A stretch of 33,794 nucleotides of DNA from a virus. Positions 20,422 through 27,883 of this stretch are shown piece by piece. Made by a program: the position numbers and the translations under genes. Location of the stretch: the IMG/VR virus record IMGVR_UViG_3300032246_001485, positions 1 through 33,794 of that record; one strand, 5' to 3'. Position 1 is the stretch's first letter. Every line of letters starts with the position of its first letter. A model generated the notes under the pieces. It worked only from the letters and a program-made list of their open reading frames with translations, had not been told where the DNA came from and made no database searches.

Positions 20422-20488
20422 TTGGAAACCTTCTTTCTTTTCTAAATCATTTTACACCACTTCGGAAAGTGGAGTTTCGGTAGCAAGT

Positions 20489-20533
20489 AGCCACCTACCC
20501 TCTATTGTAGGGCAGGTGGCTCTCGCTTGTCAA
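20489..20533 (-). promoter_or_regulatory. Promoter with inverted repeat across -10
   Basis: TTGACA (20533-20528), 18-nt spacer, TACAAT (20509-20504) for the 20421/20115/19806 unit. AGCCACCT (20489-20496) and AGGTGGCT (20514-20521), with inner CCCT/AGGG, form an inverted repeat centred on the -10, a likely operator or a terminator of the preceding gene. Confidence 0.7.
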
Positions 20534-20536
20534 GGG

Positions 20537-20767
20537 TTAGTTTTTGAGTTGCTCCTGAGTGAGTGAACACTCGTCGCAACGATTCTCAAACTCAGGGTTG
20601 AACTCGTGTTCTCCCTTTGCGAAGTGGTCTGAGAGCGAGGGGCGACTATTGTCTGTCGCGCTCTCAATCTCTTCCCACATTGCGTCAGTCCAGTCGGAAA
20701 TGTCGTGGACTTCTAATCCACTAGCGTCTCCATACGAACCATCAGATGCGAAATAGAACTTAGACAT
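20537..20767 (-). CDS. Hypothetical acidic protein
   Basis: 76 aa, MSKFYFASDGSYGDASGLEV, then DISDWTDAMWEEIESA and RCDECSLTQEQLKN with one CxxC. GAGAGGAAG precedes ATG. Not recognised. Confidence 0.7.
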   Translation of the reverse strand: MSKFYFASDGSYGDASGLEVHDISDWTDAMWEEIESATDNSRPSLSDHFAKGEHEFNPEFENRCDECSLTQEQLKN

Positions 20768-20778
20768 AACTTCCTCTC

Positions 20779-21183
20779 TTAGTAACTCGCGTGAGTAATG
20801 TTCGAGCCAAGAGTCTTGGCTTTGTCGTAGATGTCGTCAAGGTTGATTGAGACTGCCTCGCCCTTGTTGTTGTAGGCAACAGCCCAGCCATTGACATAGC
20901 GAATCTTCTCTGAGCCAGCGCCCATTACGATTGCTACTTCGTCGTCTGCTAGGTGACGCTTGAAGAACTCTTCCCAGTCGATTTCGATTTCGTCTTCGTT
21001 CTCGTCGCGTAGCCATACAGGGAATCCATACTCCTGAGAGCCTAAGATTCCAAAGTAGGTCTTGCCATCTCGTTCCTGAGTGACGACTTCGGAGTCGCCA
21101 ATGAACGAACACTCTTTCTTGAACGCCTCAGCGTCTTTGACCAAGAAGTAGTTAGTGCGTGCTGTTTCGTAGTAGTTTGCCAT
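20779..21183 (-). CDS. Conserved phage/plasmid protein
   Basis: 134 aa. MANYYETARTNYFLVKDAEA is a recurring start of actinobacterial phage and plasmid proteins; then GILGSQEYGFPVW, an acidic region ENEDEIEIDWEEFF, and EKIRYVNGWAVAYNNKGE. AAAGGAG before ATG. Function unknown. Confidence 0.8.
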   Translation of the reverse strand: MANYYETARTNYFLVKDAEAFKKECSFIGDSEVVTQERDGKTYFGILGSQEYGFPVWLRDENEDEIEIDWEEFFKRHLADDEVAIVMGAGSEKIRYVNGWAVAYNNKGEAVSINLDDIYDKAKTLGSNITHASY

Positions 21184-21228
21184 AAGGCTGTTCTCCTTTC
21201 AAAAGAACTTTTGTCACTCTTTGATTCT

Positions 21229-21256
21229 AGTGTATGGGGCTGACATTTATTGTCAA
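21229..21256 (-). promoter_or_regulatory. Promoter of 21183 gene
   Basis: TTGACA (21256-21251), AATGTCAG in the spacer, TACACT (21234-21229) at 16 nt. Confidence 0.7.
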
Positions 21257-21272
21257 CCCCACACCCTAAGTT

Positions 21273-21650
21273 TTAGAACTCGTGTTCGCAGTCAATCTGT
21301 CCACACTCGGCGCACATCTGATTGTCGCAGTCGTGACACATCTCCCACTGGGCGATTGCCTCTGGTGAAGTTGGCTTGTCGCACTGGGGGCAGATAACTT
21401 CTTCCACCTTTACTACTTGGCAGACCAAGCAGATTACTTCGTGGTCGTCAGATAGGTTATCGACTCCCCAAGTGTGTTGGTGTTCCTTAACTCCAAAGAA
21501 ATCCGCGAGCGCCTCTTGCGTTCCACAAGCGGAACAGATTTCAGTCTTGTTGTCTTTGCGAGACAACGCACCTGAGTAGGCTCCCGGAGTTTCGTTGTTC
21601 GGAATCTGTCCATCACAAGATGGGCAGGGGTGGGTTCGTAGGTCGCTCAT
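21273..21650 (-). CDS. Multi-zinc-ribbon protein
   Basis: 125 aa from ATG 21650 (TAATG overlap with upstream stop; the longer frame to 21743 is out of register with that gene and rejected). CxxC pairs in HPCPSCDG, EICSACGT, VICLVCQV, EVICPQCDK, EMCHDCDN and QMCAECGQ suggest three zinc ribbons. The N-terminal SGALSRKDNKTEICSACG block is common in actinophage proteins. Nucleic-acid or protein binding is likely; function unknown. Confidence 0.85.
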   Translation of the reverse strand: MSDLRTHPCPSCDGQIPNNETPGAYSGALSRKDNKTEICSACGTQEALADFFGVKEHQHTWGVDNLSDDHEVICLVCQVVKVEEVICPQCDKPTSPEAIAQWEMCHDCDNQMCAECGQIDCEHEF

Positions 21651-21904
21651 TAGCGTGCCTCGCTTTCTAGGAACAGACTCGCGTTTAGAACGAAGTCGTT
21701 GTTGGAACTGACAAAACCTTTTTGCCAGTCGTTTTCGGCGCAAGCAACCAGAGTTGCGAATCGTGCCAAAGCCAGAGATAGCAGTGGGTAATACTCCTGC
21801 CAGTCGTTAGCAACTCCATCAGTCCAAGATAGTTCGTAGTCACGCTCACGCTTTGTGATTGTCACTGGAACATCTGCGACCATTACCTGAATAACATTTT
21901 TCAC
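21650..21904 (-). CDS. Hypothetical protein, GTG start
   Basis: 84 aa; GTG 21904 with AAAGGAG 10 nt upstream. Begins MKNVIQVMVADVPVTITK, contains YELSWTDGVANDWQEYYPL. Coupled to the zinc-ribbon gene. Not recognised. Confidence 0.7.
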   Translation of the reverse strand: MKNVIQVMVADVPVTITKRERDYELSWTDGVANDWQEYYPLLSLALARFATLVACAENDWQKGFVSSNNDFVLNASLFLESEAR

Positions 21905-21939
21905 TTTGGGTTGTCTCCTTTCAAAGACCTTGTAGTAAT

Positions 21940-21969
21940 AGTAAACACTACTACTGACATTTTTGTCAA
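21940..21969 (-). promoter_or_regulatory. Promoter of 21904 unit
   Basis: TTGACA (21969-21964) running into AAAATGTCAG; TTTACT (21945-21940) at 18 nt. Confidence 0.65.
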
Positions 21970-21988
21970 GTTTATTTTTAGGCGTGTC

Positions 21989-22294
21989 TTAGATTGGGTT
22001 AGCAACTTCAACAGGCTCGTATCCTTTGTCAACCTTTGAGTAGTATTTCTCCCAAGCAAACTTCATTGCTTGCTCTTTGGTCTGGAAAGACTTGACCTGA
22101 ACTTGCCACCAACTCTGTGATTGCTCAGCACGACCCCAGCGAACTGCGACATACCAAACAGGTAAGTTGTTCTGCGTGCCGGGGAATACATCTACTCTGT
22201 ATCCCTTGCGACGACCTTCCTCGCCACGCTCGCCAGTTGACTCAGCGAAAAGCAGGGCTGAAATCTTGTTGCCCTCTACTTGTCTAAATGACAT
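21989..22294 (-). CDS. WGR-domain-like protein
   Basis: 101 aa. LPVWYVAVRWGRAEQSQSWW, FQTKEQAMKFAWEKYYSKV and the ending KGYEPVEV follow the WGR domain plan (WxxxxRWGR, then F-x-s-x-x-x-A-x-x-F-x-K, then K-x-x-G-Y), a domain that binds nucleic acid in poly(ADP-ribose) polymerases and occurs alone in bacteria. GGAG before ATG 22294. Confidence 0.7.
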   Translation of the reverse strand: MSFRQVEGNKISALLFAESTGERGEEGRRKGYRVDVFPGTQNNLPVWYVAVRWGRAEQSQSWWQVQVKSFQTKEQAMKFAWEKYYSKVDKGYEPVEVANPI

Positions 22295-22336
22295 CTTGTA
22301 TCTCCTTCATTTCGTCATTACAAGAACTATAACTCA

Positions 22337-22364
22337 ATGGTATGACATCTTGTTCCTTTGTCAA
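22337..22364 (-). promoter_or_regulatory. Promoter of the WGR-like gene
   Basis: TTGACA (22364-22359), GATGTCA in the spacer, TACCAT (22342-22337) at 16 nt. Confidence 0.65.
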
Positions 22365-22385
22365 GGGTTTTTATACAACTTTCTT

Positions 22386-22402
22386 GTTCGCCCTGAGAGA
22401 AC
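22386..22402 (-). promoter_or_regulatory. ClgR-like box C
   Basis: GTTCGCCCTGAGAGAAC, GTTCGC-N5-GxGAAC palindrome, 21 nt upstream of the -35 of the WGR-like gene. Confidence 0.55.
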
Positions 22403-22474
22403 AGTCTTCCTCCTCTCGACAAAGTTATTTCATAAGCGTCGAGCGCAAAGCGCGAGATGCGCGAACCTCGTGAA

Positions 22475-22534
22475 TGGAAAAACTGGTAACCCAGGTTTTC
22501 CAGGTCCTCCTTTTTTCCATTCACGCGTCGCGTG
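22475..22534. repeat. Two dispersed repeat copies back to back
   Basis: TGGAAAAA-N7-CCCAGG (22475-22495) then CCAGG-N7-TTTTTTCCA (22500-22519), followed by a further TGGAAAAAA, producing nested palindromes. Confidence 0.7.
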
Positions 22535-22541
22535 GAAAAAA

Positions 22542-22565
22542 ATAACCCCCTCATTTCTGAGGGGA
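22542..22565 (-). terminator. Terminator after 22580 gene
   Basis: CCCCTC/GAGGGG stem; minus strand continues GTTATTTTTTT. Confidence 0.85.
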
Positions 22566-22579
22566 TTATCTTTTGGTGC

Positions 22580-22984
22580 TTACGCGATTGCTCGCTTGAA
22601 GAACTTGTGATTCCCAATGGTTTCTGTGGTGTAGACAATGTTGAAAATCTTTTCAAAAGCCTCGCGAATCTGAGGCGTAATGTCTACATACTGAGCCTGA
22701 GCCAAAGCGTAGATGGCGTCTGCCCCAACAAAGCCAGGGATAGCATCTGCTTTTGTGTAGTCACCTACAATCAAAACTCTGTCTCCAACCCATCTTCCTG
22801 ACACCTCAGTGAATGGAAAATCTCCACCACCCTCACTAGGCGATGTCATTGTGAGGACATACATAGCGTCTGATAAAGACGCGTCACATCCAGTCTGCTC
22901 GTATTGCTTTGAGCCTAAACCTAAGCCGTGAGGGTCTACCCACTCCTGCTTATCTATGTTTACTAATCTGTGATACTGACCCAC
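22580..22984 (-). CDS. Conserved phage hypothetical protein, GTG start
   Basis: 134 aa; GTG 22984 is 7 nt from AGGAG (TTG 22990 is too close). MGQYHRLVNIDKQEWVDPHG, LGLGSKQYEQTGCDA, GGGDFPFTEVSGRWVGDRVL and a C-terminal helical part. The GLGxGxKQ and GRWxGDRVxIVGDY motifs recur in actinophage proteins. A repeat-like GATTTTCCATTCAC lies within. Function unknown. Confidence 0.8.
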   Translation of the reverse strand: MGQYHRLVNIDKQEWVDPHGLGLGSKQYEQTGCDASLSDAMYVLTMTSPSEGGGDFPFTEVSGRWVGDRVLIVGDYTKADAIPGFVGADAIYALAQAQYVDITPQIREAFEKIFNIVYTTETIGNHKFFKRAIA

Positions 22985-23009
22985 CGTCAATCTCCTTTTA
23001 TCTTCCTAT

Positions 23010-23131
23010 GGCGTGCCGTTTACGCACGCCGTCATTGTGTCTCTTAGGCGAGCCGTTGCGCTCGCCGTTTTGTTTTGTAGACGAGGCTTGCCGTTTGACA
23101 AGCCCCGCCTACCGCGAGCCGTTAGACTCGC
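23010..23131 (-). other. Array of four hairpins with AACGG loops
   Basis: Between the VWA stop and the ribosome-binding site of the next gene: GCGAG/CTCGC (23131-23114), GGCTTG/CAAGCC (23104-23085), GCGAGC/GCTCGC (23065-23048), GGCGTG/CACGCC (23030-23010). On the minus strand every loop carries AACGG although stems differ in sequence. Confidence 0.65.
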
Positions 23132-24996
23132 GAGCCGATTGCCGACAGAGCCTTGGCCGCTGCCTCGCCGATGATGGCAGAGGCGGTGGTCGGTGACTCC
23201 GTTGACTTGAGGTCGACTACGCGACCAGCCGTTCCGTGTAGCAACTCCGTTGGCTCGTGAACCTTGCCATCGAAAGTTAGCCACAGGATTGCGACACCGT
23301 TCTTGTCAGCCTCGCGGAGCAACTTCTTGGCGTGTGCTTTTTGGTCTGGTCGGTAGTGACCGTCAGAGACGACCACAAGCAACTTAGCGCCATCGGCACG
23401 AGTCAGGTTCATTGCTCCGTCAAGAGCCTTGAACGCCTTGTCAAACTCTTCAGTAGAGTCAGACGCGGTGTAGGTCTTGACTTCAGTCAGGCGCTGTCCC
23501 GGCTTGAGAGTCGGGAAGACATCTTGACCACAGTAGACCATCGCGCACTTGCCCTGAACTCGGCGCACAGCCTCGCTCATAACCCAAGCAGTGATAGCCA
23601 TAGGTTGCATAGCCATCTTCATCGAACCAGAGATGTCCACGATAACGCCAACATTTAGAGTTGGGTCGTCAGTGGTCTTGCGCTTGGTCGTGCGCCACGC
23701 CTCGACTGGAGTGTGAACGCCACGAGCCTTGAGTGCCTGACCCTGAATGAAAGCGCGTGAGCGCAGACGACCTGGTGGCACAACGCTAGCAACACGAGTC
23801 TGAGAGCGCTCGCGGTATTTTGCTTTACGCAGTGCGTTAGCAATCTTGTTCGCTGCTGCCAACTCTTCACCCTTTGGGGCGCGAGTTTCGATTAGGCGTG
23901 AGCGAGTCTTCTCGCCACTGACATGAGAGCCAGTAGAAGTTGGGTCTTGGTTGAACACCTTGTCTGCCAAGTCCTTAGATTCTTTGCGCTCCTTAGACTC
24001 CTGCTCGCGAGACTCGGCCTCTTCCTTGCGCTCCTCGACCTCGATTTCATCATCGAGTTCGTTCTGGGTCGCAATGCCAGCAGCCTCTTGGTTGTCCTTG
24101 ATGGCTTGCTTGACTTTCTGGATGAAGTCCTTGAAGTCTTCGATTTGCTGAGGAGTTGGCTGACCACCCTCGCCAGTGCCCGGTTCGCCCGGCTGACCAG
24201 GTGTGCCACCCTCGCCCGGCTCCTGACCCTCGCTCTCGCCAGTCTCTTCCTTGCGCTCGTCAAGAACCTTTAGGAACTCACGAGTTAGGTCATAGAGTGG
24301 CAAAGCATTGGAGTGCTGGTCGTGCTGCTGGAAGTCTTTCCAGATGGCACGCAACTTGGCGATAACTTCATTGCTAAGAACTTCGCCTACGATTTGGTGA
24401 ACAGAGTCAACGATGTCGCGCTCGTCAAGAACGCCAGCGTCAACGCGAGCCAAAGTTAGCAAAGCCATAAACGCAGCAGCATCAACCTTGGAAACATTCT
24501 TGGCTTGCTCTTCGATTTCGTCTAGGACAATCTCAACAGCGCAAGCGCGAAGTAGCGCCCTGTTCTTTGGTAGGAACTGGCAACCCCAGTATTCGATACG
24601 CGACTCTTCCATTGCGTGAATGAATCGGAGTTCGCGAGGGGTCAAGTCTTTGGCTGCTTGCTCTAGCGACCAGCGAGAGAGACGAGCGTGAAGTGCCTCG
24701 TGGTAAATCGCGCCAGCGCCCATTGCGTGCTTGAGTTGATTCTTGCGCTGAGTCATTTCGCCAACTTGGTCTGGCGTAACGCCAACACCAAAAGCCTTAG
24801 GGATAGAGACTTCAATCTCGGCGCTAGCCGGGTTGAAACAAGCAGGTGCGCCAATAGTGGTGTCTCCCGCGAGCGCGACTACTAGGTCTTGGCGCAGTGA
24901 CCACTGGTTGACAAGTTTGCCAACGCTAGCGTTCACGCCTAGCCATTCGTAGTCAACGCGACCAATAGGTCGAGTGTTTAGAGTGTGGTGTCCCAT
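23122..24996 (-). CDS. VWA-domain protein, CobT/DUF2201-like, with HExxH motif
   Basis: 624 aa from ATG 24996 (AAAGGAG upstream). An N-terminal alpha-helical part carries AIYHEALHARLS with HExxH (H99-E100-H103) and a downstream HAMEESRIEYWG, as in metallopeptidase-like VWA partners. A Pro/Gly/Glu-rich linker (about 250-285) and a highly charged coiled region (about 310-345) follow. The C-terminal VWA domain has the MIDAS motif DISGSM (about 454-459) and VVSDGH. Such proteins pair with MoxR ATPases as metal-binding or remodelling modules, like CobT of cobaltochelatase. The upstream gene is that ATPase. The TAA stop is part of a TAACGGC motif. Confidence 0.9.
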   Translation of the reverse strand: MGHHTLNTRPIGRVDYEWLGVNASVGKLVNQWSLRQDLVVALAGDTTIGAPACFNPASAEIEVSIPKAFGVGVTPDQVGEMTQRKNQLKHAMGAGAIYHEALHARLSRWSLEQAAKDLTPRELRFIHAMEESRIEYWGCQFLPKNRALLRACAVEIVLDEIEEQAKNVSKVDAAAFMALLTLARVDAGVLDERDIVDSVHQIVGEVLSNEVIAKLRAIWKDFQQHDQHSNALPLYDLTREFLKVLDERKEETGESEGQEPGEGGTPGQPGEPGTGEGGQPTPQQIEDFKDFIQKVKQAIKDNQEAAGIATQNELDDEIEVEERKEEAESREQESKERKESKDLADKVFNQDPTSTGSHVSGEKTRSRLIETRAPKGEELAAANKIANALRKAKYRERSQTRVASVVPPGRLRSRAFIQGQALKARGVHTPVEAWRTTKRKTTDDPTLNVGVIVDISGSMKMAMQPMAITAWVMSEAVRRVQGKCAMVYCGQDVFPTLKPGQRLTEVKTYTASDSTEEFDKAFKALDGAMNLTRADGAKLLVVVSDGHYRPDQKAHAKKLLREADKNGVAILWLTFDGKVHEPTELLHGTAGRVVDLKSTESPTTASAIIGEAAAKALSAIGSRV

Positions 24997-25028
24997 AAGA
25001 GACTCCTTTCGTTTTTGTTCATACCTCA

Positions 25029-25058
25029 ATTTTAGGGTATACCCTGACATTTTGTCAA
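25029..25058 (-). promoter_or_regulatory. Promoter of the VWA gene
   Basis: TTGACA (25058-25053) running into AAATGTCAG; TAAAAT (25034-25029) at 18 nt. Confidence 0.75.
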
Positions 25059-25084
25059 CATCATTTTGAAAGTTTTTGGAGAGG

Positions 25085-25156
25085 GAGTGGGGACATAGGT
25101 CGACCCACTCCCCCTCGTTCAACCAAAATCTCGATTAGGGGAGACCTAGATTTTGG
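25085..25156 (-). terminator. Two hairpins between moxR-like and VWA genes
   Basis: CCAAAATCT/AGATTTTGG (25156-25123) covers the ATPase stop; GAGTGGG/CCCACTC (25110-25085) follows. T-runs are short, so this may attenuate rather than fully stop read-through; a new promoter follows. Confidence 0.5.
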
Positions 25157-26174
25157 CTGGCTTTGATTCCATCGCGAACACGCGAGTGAAAACATCGGCG
25201 ACAATCGCCCGGTCCTCGAAAGGTGCTTGAGCGATGATGTTGCTAATCGCCCACTCAGTCCCTAGGTCTTCTGCGATGTCGCGGAAGTCGAGGAGTTCAC
25301 GCATCTGAGGTGACCAAGAAATCTCGTCACTCTTCTGCTTTTTGAAAAGGTTCTGGGCAACATTGACAGCAGGAGTCGGAACGCCCAACTTGCCAGCGAG
25401 AATCCAGTCAGTAGTCATTTCTGCCTGAATACCAAAACGCGATAGCAGTGCCTCAGAGAGATTGACTCCCGGCGCGTTTGGGTTGGTGGCAGCAACCACA
25501 AAGAAACCATCCTTTGCCTTGACGATTGCTCGCTCAGGGTTGGCAGTTACTTTGAGTTCTCTACGACCATCCATCAAGCCATAAACAACAGACAAGACCT
25601 TAGGGTCAATCAGACCAATCTCGTCAATGAGCAAGACCTTGCCCTCTTCTGCTGCTCGCACTAGCGGCCCATCGACCCACTCGAAACCACCAGCGACAGT
25701 CTGAACATAGCCACCAACTAGGTCGCCAACTTCAGTGTCACCAGTTCCGAGAACAGTGATTAGGTCGTCACCAAAAGCGCCTTCAAACATTGCTGTCTTA
25801 CCAGTGCCCGGTGCGCCATAAAGCAGGATGGACTTGCCACGAGGTGACACACGCTGACTGCGAGCAACCTCGACATCAGTGTGCTTGCCCCAAGCGCGAG
25901 TGAAATACTTGTCGCCATTAGGTCGAACATAGAAGGACTCACCCTCAAGAGCGTCAACTGCGTTCACGCGCACATTCCTTACTTTAGTTGCGCCATCGCG
26001 ATTGCGAATGACTGCCTTGCCAGTTGTTTCATCAAATACAAGGTTAAGGTCTGACGCGACAACTGAGTTGAGCGCCTGTCCAACTACTGCGTTGAGTAGG
26101 TTGGGGAGATTCTCGTGGAATCTAACTTGGTCGGCAACCCACGCTTGTGGGGTGCCCGGTGTGTATGTAGTCAT
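25146..26174 (-). CDS. MoxR-type AAA+ ATPase
   Basis: 342 aa, AGGAG upstream of ATG 26174. Walker A YGAPGTGKT (about 119-127), Walker B VLLIDEIG (about 180-187), sensor 1 VVAATNPN (about 227-233) and the Arg-finger region EALLSRFG (about 241-248). MoxR ATPases act as ring-shaped chaperones that work with VWA proteins to insert metal or remodel partners. Next gene downstream encodes the VWA partner. Likely regulates a phage or host complex; target unknown. Confidence 0.92.
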   Translation of the reverse strand: MTTYTPGTPQAWVADQVRFHENLPNLLNAVVGQALNSVVASDLNLVFDETTGKAVIRNRDGATKVRNVRVNAVDALEGESFYVRPNGDKYFTRAWGKHTDVEVARSQRVSPRGKSILLYGAPGTGKTAMFEGAFGDDLITVLGTGDTEVGDLVGGYVQTVAGGFEWVDGPLVRAAEEGKVLLIDEIGLIDPKVLSVVYGLMDGRRELKVTANPERAIVKAKDGFFVVAATNPNAPGVNLSEALLSRFGIQAEMTTDWILAGKLGVPTPAVNVAQNLFKKQKSDEISWSPQMRELLDFRDIAEDLGTEWAISNIIAQAPFEDRAIVADVFTRVFAMESKPAKI

Positions 26175-26195
26175 AATGTATGGTCTCCTAACTTA

Positions 26196-26699
26196 TTACG
26201 CTACTGGTGCTGATACTGGCTCGTCAAACAGAGCCTCTGGGAATCCAAAGGCCTTGCGTGAACGCTCAATGCGTCTAACGAGGTCGTTGGAAGTCTTACC
26301 AGACTTGATTGAATCCAAGTCTTTGTAAGTGGCCTCTACTGCCACAGGTTGCTTGAACAAAGTCCAGCCCTTGTGGAAGAGAGAGTCTAGGGTTCGCGCT
26401 AGCAAACGATTGATGTGCTGAGCGCCAATCGCTTGTGCGCCCTCAACTTCAATCTGAGTGAATCCACCAGCAGCGTCACGCTCAATGGCGTAGTCGCGAC
26501 TGGTTGGAATCGAACTGAAGTTCCAGTTTCTGCGTGGATGCCACGAAGAGATTCTGCGCTCCATCATTGCTGCTGGAACATAGTTGCCCTCGACATCGAT
26601 GGCAGGTGGAGTGACTATCACCTGGTAGGTGTAGTTGTCCTTGCGTAGTTCAAGGTAAAGCGCCTTACCAGCGCAGTCCTTTTCTGTCTTTGCGTTCAT
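26196..26699 (-). CDS. Hypothetical protein upstream of the MoxR-like gene
   Basis: 167 aa. EKDCAGKALYLELRKDNYTY, VTPPAIDVEGNYVPAAMMER, YAIERDAAGGFTQIEVEGAQ, and a basic C-terminal helix KSGKTSNDLVRRIERSRKAF. GGAG lies about 12 nt before ATG 26699, a long spacing. Only 21 nt from the ATPase gene, so probably part of the same MoxR-VWA system. Not recognised. Confidence 0.8.
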   Translation of the reverse strand: MNAKTEKDCAGKALYLELRKDNYTYQVIVTPPAIDVEGNYVPAAMMERRISSWHPRRNWNFSSIPTSRDYAIERDAAGGFTQIEVEGAQAIGAQHINRLLARTLDSLFHKGWTLFKQPVAVEATYKDLDSIKSGKTSNDLVRRIERSRKAFGFPEALFDEPVSAPVA

Positions 26700-26747
26700 A
26701 GTGTTTTGGTCTCCTAAATGTTGAACACTGTTTTGTTGTTATTAGTA

Positions 26748-26776
26748 ATTGAATCAGAGTTTCAATCACTTGTCAA
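26748..26776 (-). promoter_or_regulatory. Promoter of the 26699-moxR unit
   Basis: TTGACA (26776-26771), 17-nt spacer, TTCAAT (26753-26748); ATTGAA/TTCAAT inverted repeat spans spacer and -10. A second possible promoter (AATGTCAG, TATACA at about 26833-26828) lies upstream. Confidence 0.6.
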
Positions 26777-26847
26777 GTCTATTTCCAAAAATCTTTTTTT
26801 TGGCGTGTCGACCTGACTCTTTCGAGTGTATAGACACCCACTGACAT

Positions 26848-27081
26848 TTAATCAGTGAGCGCTACCCACTTGAGTGATTCCTCAACTACAGCGACTGCTC
26901 GCTTTGCCTTGGTCTTTGTATTGTCGATGATGCCTAGGACATTATCTAGATACTCGATGCACTCGATGGTCGGAACCCCTGCCTCTTTCATGGCGTGCGA
27001 CACTGCCAAGAGAACTGACATTGGGTCAGTTGCTTTGTGGTGGGTCGACACCTTGATGTCTGGGTATTTTGGATTGGACAT
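26848..27081 (-). CDS. Hypothetical helical protein
   Basis: 77 aa from ATG 27081 (GAGGAG 6 nt upstream; the longer frame has no signal). MSNPKYPDIKVSTHHKATDP then helices LLAVSHAMKEAGVPTIE and KAKRAVAVVEESLKW. Not recognised. Confidence 0.75.
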   Translation of the reverse strand: MSNPKYPDIKVSTHHKATDPMSVLLAVSHAMKEAGVPTIECIEYLDNVLGIIDNTKTKAKRAVAVVEESLKWVALTD

Positions 27082-27125
27082 TTTGTCTCCTCGTAATTTG
27101 TCGTTGTGATTCATAACTCCATTGT

Positions 27126-27150
27126 TGCGTATTTGATTCCCAGATGTCAA
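27126..27150 (-). promoter_or_regulatory. Probable promoter of 27081 gene
   Basis: TTGACA (27150-27145); -10 uncertain (AACAAT at 18 nt). Confidence 0.45.
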
Positions 27151-27158
27151 GTTTATTA

Positions 27159-27175
27159 TTTCGCTGTGAGCGAAC
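27159..27175 (-). promoter_or_regulatory. ClgR-like box D
   Basis: TTTCGCTGTGAGCGAAC, CGC-N5-GCG exact, 8 nt upstream of the -35 of the 27081 promoter. Confidence 0.6.
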
Positions 27176-27244
27176 GCGATTTGTCAGGCTTGCCTAACTC
27201 GATTGGAAAAGCATAAGGAAAGAAAATAGCCCAGACGCAAAAAA

Positions 27245-27312
27245 CCTGGGTCTGCACTTTTTCCATGCATCAGCATGGAAATCCACTTGCATGGAAAAAA
27301 GGGCAGCCCAGG
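27245..27312. repeat. Inverted dispersed repeats
   Basis: CCTGGG-N7-TTTTTCCATGC (27245-27267), GCATGGAAA (27273-27281), and TGGAAAAA-N7-CCCAGG (27292-27312): two right halves facing one left half. Confidence 0.7.
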
Positions 27313-27320
27313 TATTTTAG

Positions 27321-27530
27321 TTACAAGACAGGCTTCGCGCACTCAGCGCAGACAACCCACTCAGCCTCATCGTCGAGAAGAAGTACAAAAGGAACAAAGG
27401 TTCCATTTACTTCACCAACAGGTTTGAAACACTCCTCACAAATTTCATCGTCGCCAATTTCTAGCCCAACATTATTTGCAGAGGTTGAATCTTTAGTCGA
27501 TTCAATAAGGTGCATCTCGATGTGTCTCAT
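27321..27530 (-). CDS. Small zinc-ribbon protein
   Basis: 69 aa from ATG 27530 (alternative ATG 27551). MRHIEMHLIESTKDSTSANN, then EICEECFKPVGEVNG and WVVCAECAKPVL: two CxxC pairs about 31 residues apart. TATGAT lies 9 nt before the ATG and no Shine-Dalgarno is seen, so near-leaderless. Function unknown. Confidence 0.75.
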   Translation of the reverse strand: MRHIEMHLIESTKDSTSANNVGLEIGDDEICEECFKPVGEVNGTFVPFVLLLDDEAEWVVCAECAKPVL

Positions 27531-27575
27531 AATGTTTTTATCATAAAACATTACGAGATGTGTGATTTTGGTAAT

Positions 27576-27824
27576 TTACTCCAGTTCGGATACACCAAGT
27601 CCACGGTTACTTGCACGCCATACTGATGGAGAGTGATTCTCTTCTACTTCCATCTTTTCCTCTACCGTTGAGTAGAGACGCAGTATGTTGATGCACGGGT
27701 CAGAACCTTCCTCAAATTCTGCTTCTTCGCTTGCCGTCATTGGCACGCCGTCATGTGTATCGCATACGGGAGCACCAACCCACCCGTTGTCAAACCCAAT
27801 CTTCAACCAGTCTTCAAAATCCAT
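27576..27824 (-). CDS. Conserved actinophage hypothetical protein
   Basis: 82 aa. DWLKIGFDNGWVGAPVCDTH followed by DGVPMTASEEAEFEEG, DPCINILRLYSTVEEK, and HSPSVWRASN. The pattern NGW-x-x-x-PVCxTHDG and HSPSxWRA recurs in many actinophage proteins of unknown function. Contains two GACGGC motifs. The site AGATAACGGAT precedes ATG, so its ribosome-binding site is weak and part of the motif family. Confidence 0.85.
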   Translation of the reverse strand: MDFEDWLKIGFDNGWVGAPVCDTHDGVPMTASEEAEFEEGSDPCINILRLYSTVEEKMEVEENHSPSVWRASNRGLGVSELE

Positions 27825-27883
27825 ATCCGTTATCTTTCTATCCGCTATCGCTTGCCGTTATTAGTCTAACGCGCTCGCCGTTA

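Noticed and set aside
23892-24273. Arg/Ser- and Leu-rich frames inside the VWA gene
   Set aside because: Frameshifted readings of the low-complexity linker.
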